From contig JAVBMR010000027.1 of NCBI GenBank assembly GCA_031552235.1, positions 1-31,525 of the forward strand: a DNA stretch of 31,525 bases. The letters run 5' to 3'. Made by a program: the position numbers and the translations under genes. The notes beneath the pieces are model-generated. The model saw only the letters and a program-made list of their open reading frames with translations, made no database searches and was not told where the DNA came from. The DNA comes from WRDF01 sp031552235. GTDB lineage: Bacteria; Bacteroidota; Bacteroidia; Bacteroidales; Rikenellaceae. Positions 23,209 through 31,191 of this stretch are shown in pieces (position 1 is the stretch's first letter; each line of letters starts with the position of its first letter).

Positions 23209-23604
23209 TCAAATAATCTCCAGTTCTCTGATCCGATCACGTATTTGCTGCCGATCGCTATGTAGTTTTTGAAGGTCATATGGCGGCTGCTCGCCGGCGA
23301 GGACATGTTCATAGGACTTGATGACCTGGTAATCGGTGGCTGAAAGCTCGTCCTGGAGGCGGGCAATCTCGGCGTCGATCTTTTCGGGGCTGTTTTCGAC
23401 GATCTCCCAGCGCAGGGATATCCCCTCGGCCGACTCCCGGTAAGCGGGAACGGCGGCCTGGAACTCCCCGACAGAAGGCTTTTCGGCGCTGTCATCATAG
23501 GACCGGAATCCGTCGGCCGTGATCTGCGCGATCAGATCCGTGTCTTCGGATGCGGCGCAGGTTGTTACCAGCATCCCATTTGTCAATTTTGCGTATGTTT
23601 TCAT
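23209..23604 (-). CDS. small phage tail-end protein (chaperone-like)
   Basis: This 131-residue protein has no signal or membrane segment. It begins MKTYAKLTNGMLVTTCAASE and ends with a coiled-coil-like region (EKIDAEIARLQDELSATDYQ, then SDRQQIRDRIRELEII). It is the last gene of the tail module, and its start is one base past the stop of the collagen-like fibre gene. A small helical protein right after a fibre gene is where tail-fibre assembly or XkdW-like proteins sit in many phages. I assign the role by position and general character, not by a clear motif. Confidence 0.6.
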   Translation of the reverse strand: MKTYAKLTNGMLVTTCAASEDTDLIAQITADGFRSYDDSAEKPSVGEFQAAVPAYRESAEGISLRWEIVENSPEKIDAEIARLQDELSATDYQVIKSYEHVLAGEQPPYDLQKLHSDRQQIRDRIRELEII

Positions 23605-23605
23605 T

Positions 23606-25090
23606 TTAATAGCTCCACATTTTTGAAGTTAAAAATACGATGAAGGTAAATCCGCAGTCGTTGGCGCTCGAATCGTCGGCGATCCACACATCGAAATAGG
23701 ACGATGTGCGGGCCATCGTACAGCCATAGCATCCGTAATTGCCGGCGGTGCTGGGGCCGTTGGGCATGATGAGCACATTGTAATCGTTGGCGCTGTAGAG
23801 GTACGAGGTGTTCGAAAAAGTAATCCGGTAACGGCCAACAGCAGTACGGGAACTGGTAATGTAGCCGCCCATGAACGAAAGTACCCAACTGCGCTGGAGC
23901 GCCCCCGCCGAGCTGACCGTCCCTGCGGCGCAGAGGCCGGCGAACACGTTGCTGGAGCGCAGCACGTCGTACTCGCCGCCCACGAATATCCCCCCGCTCT
24001 CCAGGTGGATGGCGTTCATTTTATCCGACGTGGCAGCCGTGCCCTGCGTGCCGCTCATGGCGATGTAGATGCCGGTCTTGTATTTTTTTGTTTCCGAGTT
24101 GGCGTAGGTTTGCAGGATGCAGTTCTGGGCGATGGTTTCGGGCTGGCTCCAGGGCAGCACGGGCACGGATATGCCGCTGCCCTCGCTGCCCTGATGCAGA
24201 ATGCCTTTGAAAATGGAGAAGTTGATGCCCGTCTGCTTGATCTGGAATCCCGCGCCCTGCCCCATGTAGACCGGGTCGCTGGTGGTCTTGATCTCCACGA
24301 CGGGCGTGGTCGGCGAGGCGGCTGTGTAGAAGGCCATCGAATTCTTGGACGCCGTGATTTCGACACGCTGTCCGGAGGCTGCCGTCGTCAGATTCCTCAC
24401 GCCGAGATTCTCGATGTAGGCGAGCTGCGCCAGCAGCAGGTCGGTGGCCACCGACGAGAACTGCGCCCCGAAAGACTCCCAGTTCGCTGCGTTCCACGCT
24501 GCGGATGCGGCATTCGTGCCGTTGTAGATGTAGTAAATGCCGCCGTACAGCACTACGTCCCGGCGCAGGGTGTTGTTATAATAGACGGCCGAGGCCGAGG
24601 CCGAGAACGCGCCCCGGTACACGATGCCCGGCCCGGCAGTCCCCGCCGATCCGGTATCGCCCTTATCTCCTTTATCACCCTTGTCGCCGGCAAACTGCGC
24701 CCATGTGTAAGCAGCATACCCGGTCGGGGCTGTCGCCGAATCGGTGACGGCTACTCCGATATATTTCGAAGGCACAGTGGTCATCGGGTTGCCGTTGGCA
24801 TTGGCTGAATAACGGATATGGATGTAGGACGATGTGCCGGGAACGCCATCGCTGCCCGCTTTGCCCTCGATACGCGACCAGGCGTAGGCCGTGTAGCTCG
24901 TAGGGGCCGTGGCTGACGTGGTCACGGCGATGCCGATGTAAGCATTGGGTGTGGTGGTCATGGGGTTGCCGTTCGCAGCGGCTGAGTAGCGGACGTGCAG
25001 GTACGAGGAGGTTCCGGGTACGCCCGGCTCTCCTTTCTCTCCCTGCTCGGCGGTGTGAACGGTGATTTGCCCTCTTCCTATGATTGCCAT
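23606..25090 (-). CDS. phage tail fibre with collagen-like segments
   Basis: I start at ATG 25090 (MAIIGRGQITVHTAEQ), since the sequence matches the opening of the next tail gene (MAVISRGQITIVDLSD) and upstream codons look like leader. The product is 494 residues. GEKGEPGVPG (17-26) and GDKGDKGDKGDTGSAGTAG (135-153) are collagen-like Gly-x-y repeats, which trimerise. Between them are two copies of a module of about 50 residues (about 27-76 and 86-135), each containing RYSA.ANGNPMTT.P..YIG and SATAPT. The C-terminal part (about 370-494) is beta-rich with NDYNVLIMPNGPSTAGNYGC and ends FLTSKMWSY. It would be the receptor-binding fibre. No reverse transcriptase or C-type-lectin signature was seen, so it is not a diversity-generating-retroelement target here. 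Confidence 0.8.
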   Translation of the reverse strand: MAIIGRGQITVHTAEQGEKGEPGVPGTSSYLHVRYSAAANGNPMTTTPNAYIGIAVTTSATAPTSYTAYAWSRIEGKAGSDGVPGTSSYIHIRYSANANGNPMTTVPSKYIGVAVTDSATAPTGYAAYTWAQFAGDKGDKGDKGDTGSAGTAGPGIVYRGAFSASASAVYYNNTLRRDVVLYGGIYYIYNGTNAASAAWNAANWESFGAQFSSVATDLLLAQLAYIENLGVRNLTTAASGQRVEITASKNSMAFYTAASPTTPVVEIKTTSDPVYMGQGAGFQIKQTGINFSIFKGILHQGSEGSGISVPVLPWSQPETIAQNCILQTYANSETKKYKTGIYIAMSGTQGTAATSDKMNAIHLESGGIFVGGEYDVLRSSNVFAGLCAAGTVSSAGALQRSWVLSFMGGYITSSRTAVGRYRITFSNTSYLYSANDYNVLIMPNGPSTAGNYGCYGCTMARTSSYFDVWIADDSSANDCGFTFIVFLTSKMWSY

Positions 25091-25128
25091 AATGATGCGT
25101 TTAAGGTTAATAAATGATCGGCACATCG

Positions 25129-26166
25129 CTACTTGTCAATCTCGACGGTGAAGGTGGCCGCCACCGACACCTCGTCGCGCGTGACGGTGATTGAGCGCCC
25201 GGTCTTGACGCCGGACGAGCCCCACGCGGTGTCGAGCACGCCGAGCTTGTTGAACTTGCGCCAGCGGCAGGTCGCGCCCGTGAAGAAGCTGTCCGGCAGC
25301 AGCGCCCCATTCTGCCAGCAGTTGGCCGTGAGGGTGGTCGAGGTGAGGCCGGATGTGAGCGTCGTGCCCTGCGGGGTGGTGATTTCCACCTGGTAGGGGT
25401 CGGACATATCGGCGAAGGAGATGATGTCAGCCACCGTCGTGTTGTACGTGCCGCTGGCCGGGTCGTTGTCGCGGATCTCGCACTTGAAGCTCTCGAAGTT
25501 TAGCACGGCCGCTTCGGGGATGGTAATCTCGTTGGTCGTGTAGCCCGTGATGCCCTGGGCGTTGGTTGAAGTGATCTCCGTCCAGACTCCGCTGCCGAGC
25601 CTGTACCACTTGTAGGTCACGAGGGTGTTGTCGATGGTGGAGCCGCGCCACATATCGCAATGGGCCTTGAGCGTGGTCACGTTGTCGTTCTTGAACACCG
25701 TGCCCAACGGGGCATAGGCGATGGCGCAGATGAGCTGGCCGGCGTTCTCGGTTTTGGTGTAGGTGATCACCGCCTTCGCCTTTGTTTCGGCTGTGGAGTC
25801 AGGATCGACGTAAACGACCTCGCACTCCACCTGCATCTGCGCGTAGGAGGCCATGTTGTTTTTGATCGTCAGGGCGTAGGGCGCGGTGGTCGCCGCCGTC
25901 GCCCCGTAGGTGGTGAGCGTGGCGCTGCCGTTGATCTTCCACGTCGGCGGCCCCTTGAGCCGGGCGACCTGGTTGGTCGACACGCCCGTCACGTACACCT
26001 CCGGCGTAATGACGAGGTACGGGCTTGCCGTCCAGTTAGGCGTATAGGTGGAGTTTTCCTTGTTGAAAATCTGCGTGGCGGCGACGTTGCTGCCCAGGTA
26101 CAGGTTGATCGACTTGCCGTCCGATAGATCCACTATCGTGATCTGGCCTCTTGAAATGACTGCCAT
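25129..26166 (-). CDS. phage tail/fibre protein with Ig-like domains
   Basis: The start is ATG 26166 (MAVISRGQITIVDLSDGKSI). The longer in-frame extension overlaps the opposite-strand methyltransferase and reads as shadow sequence. The product is 345 residues. The N-terminal MA-(V/I)-I-x-RGQIT motif is shared with the downstream fibre and could be the attachment peptide. Two Ig-like modules follow. One runs from about VFKNDNVTTLKAHC through VTYKWYRLGSGVWTEI to SFKCEIRD. The other runs from LTSTTLTANCWQNGALL through ATCRWRKF to ATFTVEID. The same module type ends the tail protein at 26910-28346. It lies 38 bases upstream of the collagen-like fibre gene and is divergent from the methyltransferase by 30 bases. 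Confidence 0.75.
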   Translation of the reverse strand: MAVISRGQITIVDLSDGKSINLYLGSNVAATQIFNKENSTYTPNWTASPYLVITPEVYVTGVSTNQVARLKGPPTWKINGSATLTTYGATAATTAPYALTIKNNMASYAQMQVECEVVYVDPDSTAETKAKAVITYTKTENAGQLICAIAYAPLGTVFKNDNVTTLKAHCDMWRGSTIDNTLVTYKWYRLGSGVWTEITSTNAQGITGYTTNEITIPEAAVLNFESFKCEIRDNDPASGTYNTTVADIISFADMSDPYQVEITTPQGTTLTSGLTSTTLTANCWQNGALLPDSFFTGATCRWRKFNKLGVLDTAWGSSGVKTGRSITVTRDEVSVAATFTVEIDK

Positions 26167-26180
26167 AGCGTTTTTATTTT

Positions 26181-26188
26181 TAGATTTG
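26181..26188 (+). promoter_or_regulatory. candidate -7 box for the methyltransferase gene
   Basis: TAGATTTG matches TAnnTTTG perfectly. It lies 8 bases before ATG 26197 and 20 bases before the in-frame ATG 26209. If it is real, the second ATG is the more likely start. No -33 box is seen at the usual spacing. Confidence 0.35.
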
Positions 26189-26196
26189 TAGTGTAA

Positions 26197-26913
26197 ATGC
26201 TTTCGGTTATGAAAAATGCCGTGTTGCTTCTGAAAAGCCTCGCGGGGATGGCGTTCCTCTTCTGTGTGATGTGGGCCGCGCTGTTCCTGCCCCTGAAAAC
26301 ACCCGCATTCCCACTTTTGTGGGCGAGCTATCCGCAGGCGTGGATCTACCTCGCCGCGTTTTTCATCCCCGTGATCATCATCACGGTTTATATCTTCGTG
26401 CGCGACACGTCCCTGCTGCAAAGCCGCCTCGCCGTTGGCCCCGTCGCCGAGAGCCGTCCCTGGCAGAAAGTCACCCAATCCATCGCCAGCCTGCTGTTCA
26501 TCGCCATATATATCGTCTCGTCCCTCGACTACGGCCACCTGTGGTCGCGCGTCCCCCTGTGGGTGTCTTATGCCCCGGCTGGGATGGTTTTCCTTTCGAT
26601 GATGTTCATATTTAAGGTCTTTCGTGAAAACTCTTTTTTGAGCGCCCGGATCGAAGTGCAACAGGGACAGAAGCTCGTCTCGACCGGGCTGTACGGCGTC
26701 GTCCGCCACCCGATGTACGCCGGGGCCTCGGTCATGCTGCTCTTCACGCCCCTGGCGCTGGGCTCGTGGTGGGGGCTGCTTCCCGCCGCGCTCGGCGTGC
26801 TGACCGTCGTGCTGCGGGCCATCGACGAGGAGCGCGACCTGAAGGCCAACCTCGAAGGGTACGCCGAATATTGCCGCAAAGTCCGGTGGCGCATCATTCC
26901 TTTCATTTTTTAG
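26197..26913 (+). CDS. ICMT-like membrane methyltransferase (cargo in the tail module)
   Basis: This is a 238-residue polytopic membrane protein (ATG 26209 would give 234). About five hydrophobic segments precede the signature TGLYGVVRHPMYAG (163-176), the S-adenosylmethionine-binding motif of the isoprenylcysteine carboxyl methyltransferase/PEMT group. The C terminus has ERDLKANLEGYAEYCRKVRW followed by RIIPF, the usual end of bacterial members. Bacterial homologues methylate membrane-associated small molecules or lipids, and the substrate cannot be told here. The gene runs opposite to the tail genes, and its stop overlaps the stop of the convergent tail gene by 4 bases. It is therefore neatly inserted between two tail genes as an accessory (moron-like) gene. 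Family confident. Confidence 0.85.
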   Translation: MLSVMKNAVLLLKSLAGMAFLFCVMWAALFLPLKTPAFPLLWASYPQAWIYLAAFFIPVIIITVYIFVRDTSLLQSRLAVGPVAESRPWQKVTQSIASLLFIAIYIVSSLDYGHLWSRVPLWVSYAPAGMVFLSMMFIFKVFRENSFLSARIEVQQGQKLVSTGLYGVVRHPMYAGASVMLLFTPLALGSWWGLLPAALGVLTVVLRAIDEERDLKANLEGYAEYCRKVRWRIIPFIF

Positions 26914-28346
26914 GGTATCCGCACTTCACACGAGAACACGGCCCGGCGGTAGACGTCCGAGGCGGTGACGGTGATCTGGCTACCCATTCCCCGGTGCAGC
27001 TCGTTCCACACGGTGTCGCCGGCCGGGTTGTCCGACAGGCGCATCCAGTCGAAGGCGTTGTAAGGCACTTTGTTCGTGATGTCGTGACTGCCTTTGAACA
27101 CGGTGGCCGTGAGCGTGGTCACCATCTCGCCGTTAAGGAATTGGTTGCCGTTGGAGGAGTCGACGGTCACCAGATAGGCCGCGTCGCCGTTGCGGACTTT
27201 AGCTATGGTAATCATATCATAGTAGACGCCCGACACGATGTAGCGCAATGTGAGCGTCGAGCGCCCCTGCCAGATTTCGGCATCCGGCGTGAGGACGTAG
27301 GTCAAAACGTGCTGCGTGTCGAGCGTAACCCACTCCGTGCCGTTCTTGTATTGCCATTGCCGCGTTCCGGGGGCCGATGTGAAGCCCTGCTCTTTGGCCG
27401 TAATGATGATCTGGTCGGGTGTCACCCGGTCGGTTTCATCGTAATGGAACACCTGCTCGCCGGATACCGACACGGCCCCGACGACCCAATCCTCGCCCGT
27501 CTGCGGGTCGCGCTGCACGAGCCGCCCGCAAATGTAGGCGTTCTCCAGCAGCGCCCCGTAGCCTTGCAGTTGCCCGAAGGTCGGGTGGTTGATCTCGGAG
27601 AGGTTGCCGATCTGCACCTTGATATTGCGCACATCGATATTCTCGCCGGTGACCTTGTCGCTCACGCGCAGATACTTATTCAGGCCGTCCATGTAGATGG
27701 ATCCCTGCCGATGCTCGTCCGACTTGTTGCCCTGACGGGCCAGCGTCATGAAGCGCTGCGGCGGTATGCCGTTCAGGGCGACGCAGTAGAAGCTGGTTTG
27801 GTTGATCACGCCCGTGACCTCGAAATATGCCGTACGGAAGCCGGCGGGATTCCCCTCGGCATTCTCCGTATAGAAAATCCCGCGCAGGATATCTTTGAAT
27901 TGGAAATTGATCGTAGTTTCGCCCTCTTTGGCTTTCAACTCCACGCCGAAGATGCCCTCCTCGTCCTCCCACACGTCATCGACCACCCCGCCGTCGGTCA
28001 CCCAGAATTCGTTGCCGGTGGCGGTGATGCGGTTGTACTTCAACTCCGGGACTTCGAGGTACTCGTCCACCTGGAGGTTCTTCACGCGGGTGTTGCCCTC
28101 CACCCGCAGGTCGCCGGTGATCGTGCCGCCGGCCTTGTCGAGCTTCTTCTCCAGCTCCCCCGGCAGGCCCGTGACCTCCTCGATGGCGTGCGTGTGCTTG
28201 GGCGTGCCGATCACGCCCTTCAACTCCTTGCCCGACAGCCGCATCGTGGTATCGGGGTTGCCGGAGTCGACCGCGAACTGGAAATCGTCGAATTTATCGA
28301 CCAGCCCCTTCGCGTCCTGTAAATCTTTTATACGTACTCCTGCCAT
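26910..28346 (-). CDS. phage tail protein (baseplate/fibre type) with C-terminal Ig-like domain
   Basis: The start is ATG 28346 (MAGVRIKDLQDAKGLVDKFD); the upstream in-frame extension looks like leader. The product is 478 residues. The N terminus is typical of tail adaptor/fibre proteins of Bacteroidales prophages, with GTPKHTHAIEEVTGLPGELE then KKLDKAGGTITGDLRVEGNT (about 45-90). The latter has the 'H.h.i.dv.gL...L..k' and 'GG.itGdL.V.G' patterns widespread in phage tail fibres. The middle (about 120-330) includes YRVSD-like strands and GYGALLENAYICGRLVQRD. The C terminus carries one or two Ig-like modules ending VFSCEVRIP, like those in the next tail gene. It is convergent with the methyltransferase, overlapping by 4 bases, and divergent from the nuclease pair. 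Confidence 0.8.
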   Translation of the reverse strand: MAGVRIKDLQDAKGLVDKFDDFQFAVDSGNPDTTMRLSGKELKGVIGTPKHTHAIEEVTGLPGELEKKLDKAGGTITGDLRVEGNTRVKNLQVDEYLEVPELKYNRITATGNEFWVTDGGVVDDVWEDEEGIFGVELKAKEGETTINFQFKDILRGIFYTENAEGNPAGFRTAYFEVTGVINQTSFYCVALNGIPPQRFMTLARQGNKSDEHRQGSIYMDGLNKYLRVSDKVTGENIDVRNIKVQIGNLSEINHPTFGQLQGYGALLENAYICGRLVQRDPQTGEDWVVGAVSVSGEQVFHYDETDRVTPDQIIITAKEQGFTSAPGTRQWQYKNGTEWVTLDTQHVLTYVLTPDAEIWQGRSTLTLRYIVSGVYYDMITIAKVRNGDAAYLVTVDSSNGNQFLNGEMVTTLTATVFKGSHDITNKVPYNAFDWMRLSDNPAGDTVWNELHRGMGSQITVTASDVYRRAVFSCEVRIP

Positions 28347-28504
28347 ATTTTTGATTATTCGCGTGAAAATAAGCCGAGATGAATTATCTTTACTGAAACT
28401 TTGTTGCAATTGAGTATTCTGCGAGATTGTATTTTCCAGGGACAGGGAGGAGATTGCTTAACTTTAGAGAAACTATATTACATATCACTTCATAAGACAT
28501 CAGG

Positions 28505-29377
28505 ATGGATAATTCAATTAAAATCGGCAAAAAACAATTCGCCAGGTCAAAAGGAAAAGATGAGCTATGGTTGCAGGATATCATTTGTGCGAATCCGGAA
28601 AAATTGGGTCTCGGAAATGATATCGAAGTGGTAAGGAGAGAAAAAAAACAGTATACGAGCGGTAAATTGGATATACTCTTACGGGATTCTGTTAACAATA
28701 CCCTTTACGAAACAGAGGTGATGCTTGGCGAAACCGACCCTTCTCATATTATCCGGACCATTGAATACTGGGATAATGAAAGGCGTGTGTATCCGCAAAG
28801 GCAGCATTTTGCTGTTCTGATAGCCGAATCTTTCAGCCGGCGGTATTTTAATGTTATCCAACTGTTGAGCCAGACCATTCCAATGATTGCCATACAGGCT
28901 GATCTGATAGAGACAGAAGACGGTTTGATTCTTAACTTTACGAAGATCATGGATATGTATGTCCCACAAGAAGAAGAGGAGTCGCCCGAAACAAATATTG
29001 CGCAATGGGAGAAAAAAGGGAAATGGGTTATTGATGCTGTAAATGCATTTGAGGAAGTCCTTGTTGAAAAATACGATAAATCCTCAATAACTATAACCTA
29101 TACCCAAAGTTACGGGAGAATAAACATTAATGGAAAATCTCAGTATTTCTTTCATAAAAGGAACTCTCCGAATGTTTATATAGAGTTTTATGTCAAAGAT
29201 GAAGAGAAGAAATCCTTGATTGAAAAACTACTGACAGACAATAATGTAGATTATAATTACAATAATTACAAGGCATTTACCTTTGCAACAAATAAAGCCT
29301 TCATTCAAAAGCATAAAAATCTGTTTCAGGAAATACACGAAATAAAAGAGCGAGAAATGCCTATTGATGATGAATAA
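28505..29377 (+). CDS. PD-(D/E)XK-type nuclease-like protein (DUF4268-like motif)
   Basis: This 290-residue soluble protein is AT-rich, unlike the flanking tail genes. GKLDILLRD (53-61), followed by LYETEVMLGETDPSHIIRTI and EYWD (to residue 90), follows the PD-(D/E)XK pattern. Asp56 plus Glu69/Glu71 match D...ExE, and the 'LG.tD..H..R...Y' stretch resembles the 'ENQLgrTDHDHLg.l.tYA' segment of DUF4268-type proteins. The Lys of the classic E-x-K is replaced by Glu71, so catalysis is uncertain. The C-terminal part (from about 180) is a separate domain, VYIEFYVKDEEKKSLIEKLL, as in DUF4268 C termini. It is followed 27 bases later by a second nuclease-like gene on the same strand, so the two are probably one operon. 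Likely a DNA-targeting or defence protein; unproven. Confidence 0.65.
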   Translation: MDNSIKIGKKQFARSKGKDELWLQDIICANPEKLGLGNDIEVVRREKKQYTSGKLDILLRDSVNNTLYETEVMLGETDPSHIIRTIEYWDNERRVYPQRQHFAVLIAESFSRRYFNVIQLLSQTIPMIAIQADLIETEDGLILNFTKIMDMYVPQEEEESPETNIAQWEKKGKWVIDAVNAFEEVLVEKYDKSSITITYTQSYGRININGKSQYFFHKRNSPNVYIEFYVKDEEKKSLIEKLLTDNNVDYNYNNYKAFTFATNKAFIQKHKNLFQEIHEIKEREMPIDDE

Positions 29378-29404
29378 TTGCAATGCACAATAAATGTAGA
29401 CATT

Positions 29405-31078
29405 ATGAGTTTTTTCGAGATAATAGGACGCCAAATATATAAGTGCAAAGAAGCTCTATATGAAGATAAGTACCGAGCCGAACTATCTTCTATACTTATG
29501 TCTAAGTTTGGGGAAGGACCATACAATGAGCATGATCTTGTACGAGAGATAGTTGTAGAAAGCTATAATTATTTCTGTCGAAAATTTGTTGAATTATGTC
29601 AAAATGAAGACAGTGTATGTTTCTACCAATTTATTCTATGGCAACATGAGGAAGCAAGTGATATCGCAGTGTTGGCAAAAAACACAGACTTCAATGAAAA
29701 CATAGATAGAGCTTATGTTGCCATTTATCGGAGAATCCTTAAATGGATATTAGAAGAGGGTTGCTGCATTAAATTGAACTCGGGAATGAAAGCTGTGTCT
29801 GTGGATTTAGAACGAAGTAGGCAACTATCAGTCTTGAGTGAACTTTATTTCTTAGGCTCTATGATATTTGAATGTTCTGATATATATGCAGAACAAGATA
29901 TGATTGAAGATGTTGTCGAAGTGATTTTTGATGAGGAGAAAAAGTACAAGTTCAACCACAAGCATCATTATGATTATGTTATCCAATCATTAAATAAAGA
30001 ATATCAAGCACAATCTACGAAGACCGTTGTTGATGAAAATGGGATGAATGATTTATTTAAAGCAATTAATGATTGTTTTGGAATGGAGTATGGTGTATTA
30101 ACAACGGTTATAAAAAAGATACATGAAGAACTTGGGGGGCAATATGTTCCTTTTGAATGGAATAATCTTCCAATCAATGCTCAACGTCTGTTTAGAGTCG
30201 ATTATGAAACCGTAAAGAACTTATTCTTAGGACTAACTTTGGATAAGGATAATAAGATTCCTATAAATATTCTCGCCTGTAAACCAAATGCGATGGAAAG
30301 ATACATATATCGCCCCATTCTAATATGGAACATAGATGGAGTTGATTACGCAATAGTGGGTGTAAACGGCATAAAAGAAACTATTATGCAATTGGTAACA
30401 AACTGTATTCCTTGGGGAAAAGCACCAAAAGAATGGATTGAAAATAAATGTTTCAAGAAATATGTCCACACTAAAGAGGACCAACATGACAAATGGTTAG
30501 ATGATGAAGTCGAAAAACAATTAAAATCAGAAAATCTTACTTTTTACAGAAATATTACAGGAATAAGCACTCCCCATGGAAGCATGAACTTAACAACAAT
30601 AGGAGTTGGAGAGATTGATTTTCTGATAATCGACCATAATTCCAAAACCATATACATTGTCGATTGTAAGCATTTGCAAGGAAGATATGATATGGTGAAT
30701 CAAAAAAACGATTATACTAACTTTGTAAGTGACAAGGGTTATAATAACCAATTAAAACGAAAAGTTGAATTCGCAGTAAATAATTTAGCTGAATTATCAT
30801 ACCATAATCAAATTCATAATGGTGCGACACAACCTAATATGAGAGACTATGACGTAATTGGCTTTTTCATTATTAATACGCCGACTTTCTATATGCATAA
30901 TTCTGATTATCGCATTTACTTAGTATCGGACTTCTTAGAATATATGTTAGGAAGAAAAAAGGACCCTGAACTTATCGTGAATATAAGCACTGAAGCGGAT
31001 GAGCGAATAATGAAAATAAATTATCCCTATTTTCGGAAACCTACCTATATCCTTCCTAATATATTGAATATTGAATAG
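29405..31078 (+). CDS. large protein with C-terminal PD-(D/E)XK (NERD-like) nuclease domain
   Basis: I start at ATG 29405 (MSFFEIIGRQ); the frame could also open at TTG 29378, directly after the previous stop. The product is 557 residues and AT-rich. The first 380 residues are mainly helical with no motif I recognise. GEIDFLIIDHNSKTIYIVDC then KHLQGRYD (402-429) is a PD-(D/E)XK core: Asp405, then 14 residues, then Asp420-Cys-Lys422. This is the layout of NERD/restriction-like nucleases. A further helical stretch precedes the C terminus (FFIINTPTFYMHNSDYRIYL). Its partner upstream is also nuclease-like. Both sit between the tape measure and a tail protein, transcribed against the tail genes. 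An anti-phage or phage-competition role is the simplest reading. Confidence 0.68.
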   Translation: MSFFEIIGRQIYKCKEALYEDKYRAELSSILMSKFGEGPYNEHDLVREIVVESYNYFCRKFVELCQNEDSVCFYQFILWQHEEASDIAVLAKNTDFNENIDRAYVAIYRRILKWILEEGCCIKLNSGMKAVSVDLERSRQLSVLSELYFLGSMIFECSDIYAEQDMIEDVVEVIFDEEKKYKFNHKHHYDYVIQSLNKEYQAQSTKTVVDENGMNDLFKAINDCFGMEYGVLTTVIKKIHEELGGQYVPFEWNNLPINAQRLFRVDYETVKNLFLGLTLDKDNKIPINILACKPNAMERYIYRPILIWNIDGVDYAIVGVNGIKETIMQLVTNCIPWGKAPKEWIENKCFKKYVHTKEDQHDKWLDDEVEKQLKSENLTFYRNITGISTPHGSMNLTTIGVGEIDFLIIDHNSKTIYIVDCKHLQGRYDMVNQKNDYTNFVSDKGYNNQLKRKVEFAVNNLAELSYHNQIHNGATQPNMRDYDVIGFFIINTPTFYMHNSDYRIYLVSDFLEYMLGRKKDPELIVNISTEADERIMKINYPYFRKPTYILPNILNIE

Positions 31079-31191
31079 TAATGCCCTAAATTATATATAC
31101 TTCGTGCCATGACTATGTATAGTTTAAATAATTTATTCGCTTCGTCATTCTTTTTTTGAATGTCATTTTAAGCGGAAGGATTTTCTTATGA

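Noticed and set aside
23606..25090. Diversity-generating retroelement acting on the tail fibre
   Set aside because: No template repeat, reverse transcriptase or C-type-lectin-like end was seen. The repeats in the protein are ordinary module duplications.
26766..28322. A 518-codon plus-strand frame opposite the tail protein
   Set aside because: Its composition (Val/His/Arg/Leu-rich, no domain) is typical of a shadow frame. The minus-strand reading has recognisable tail motifs.
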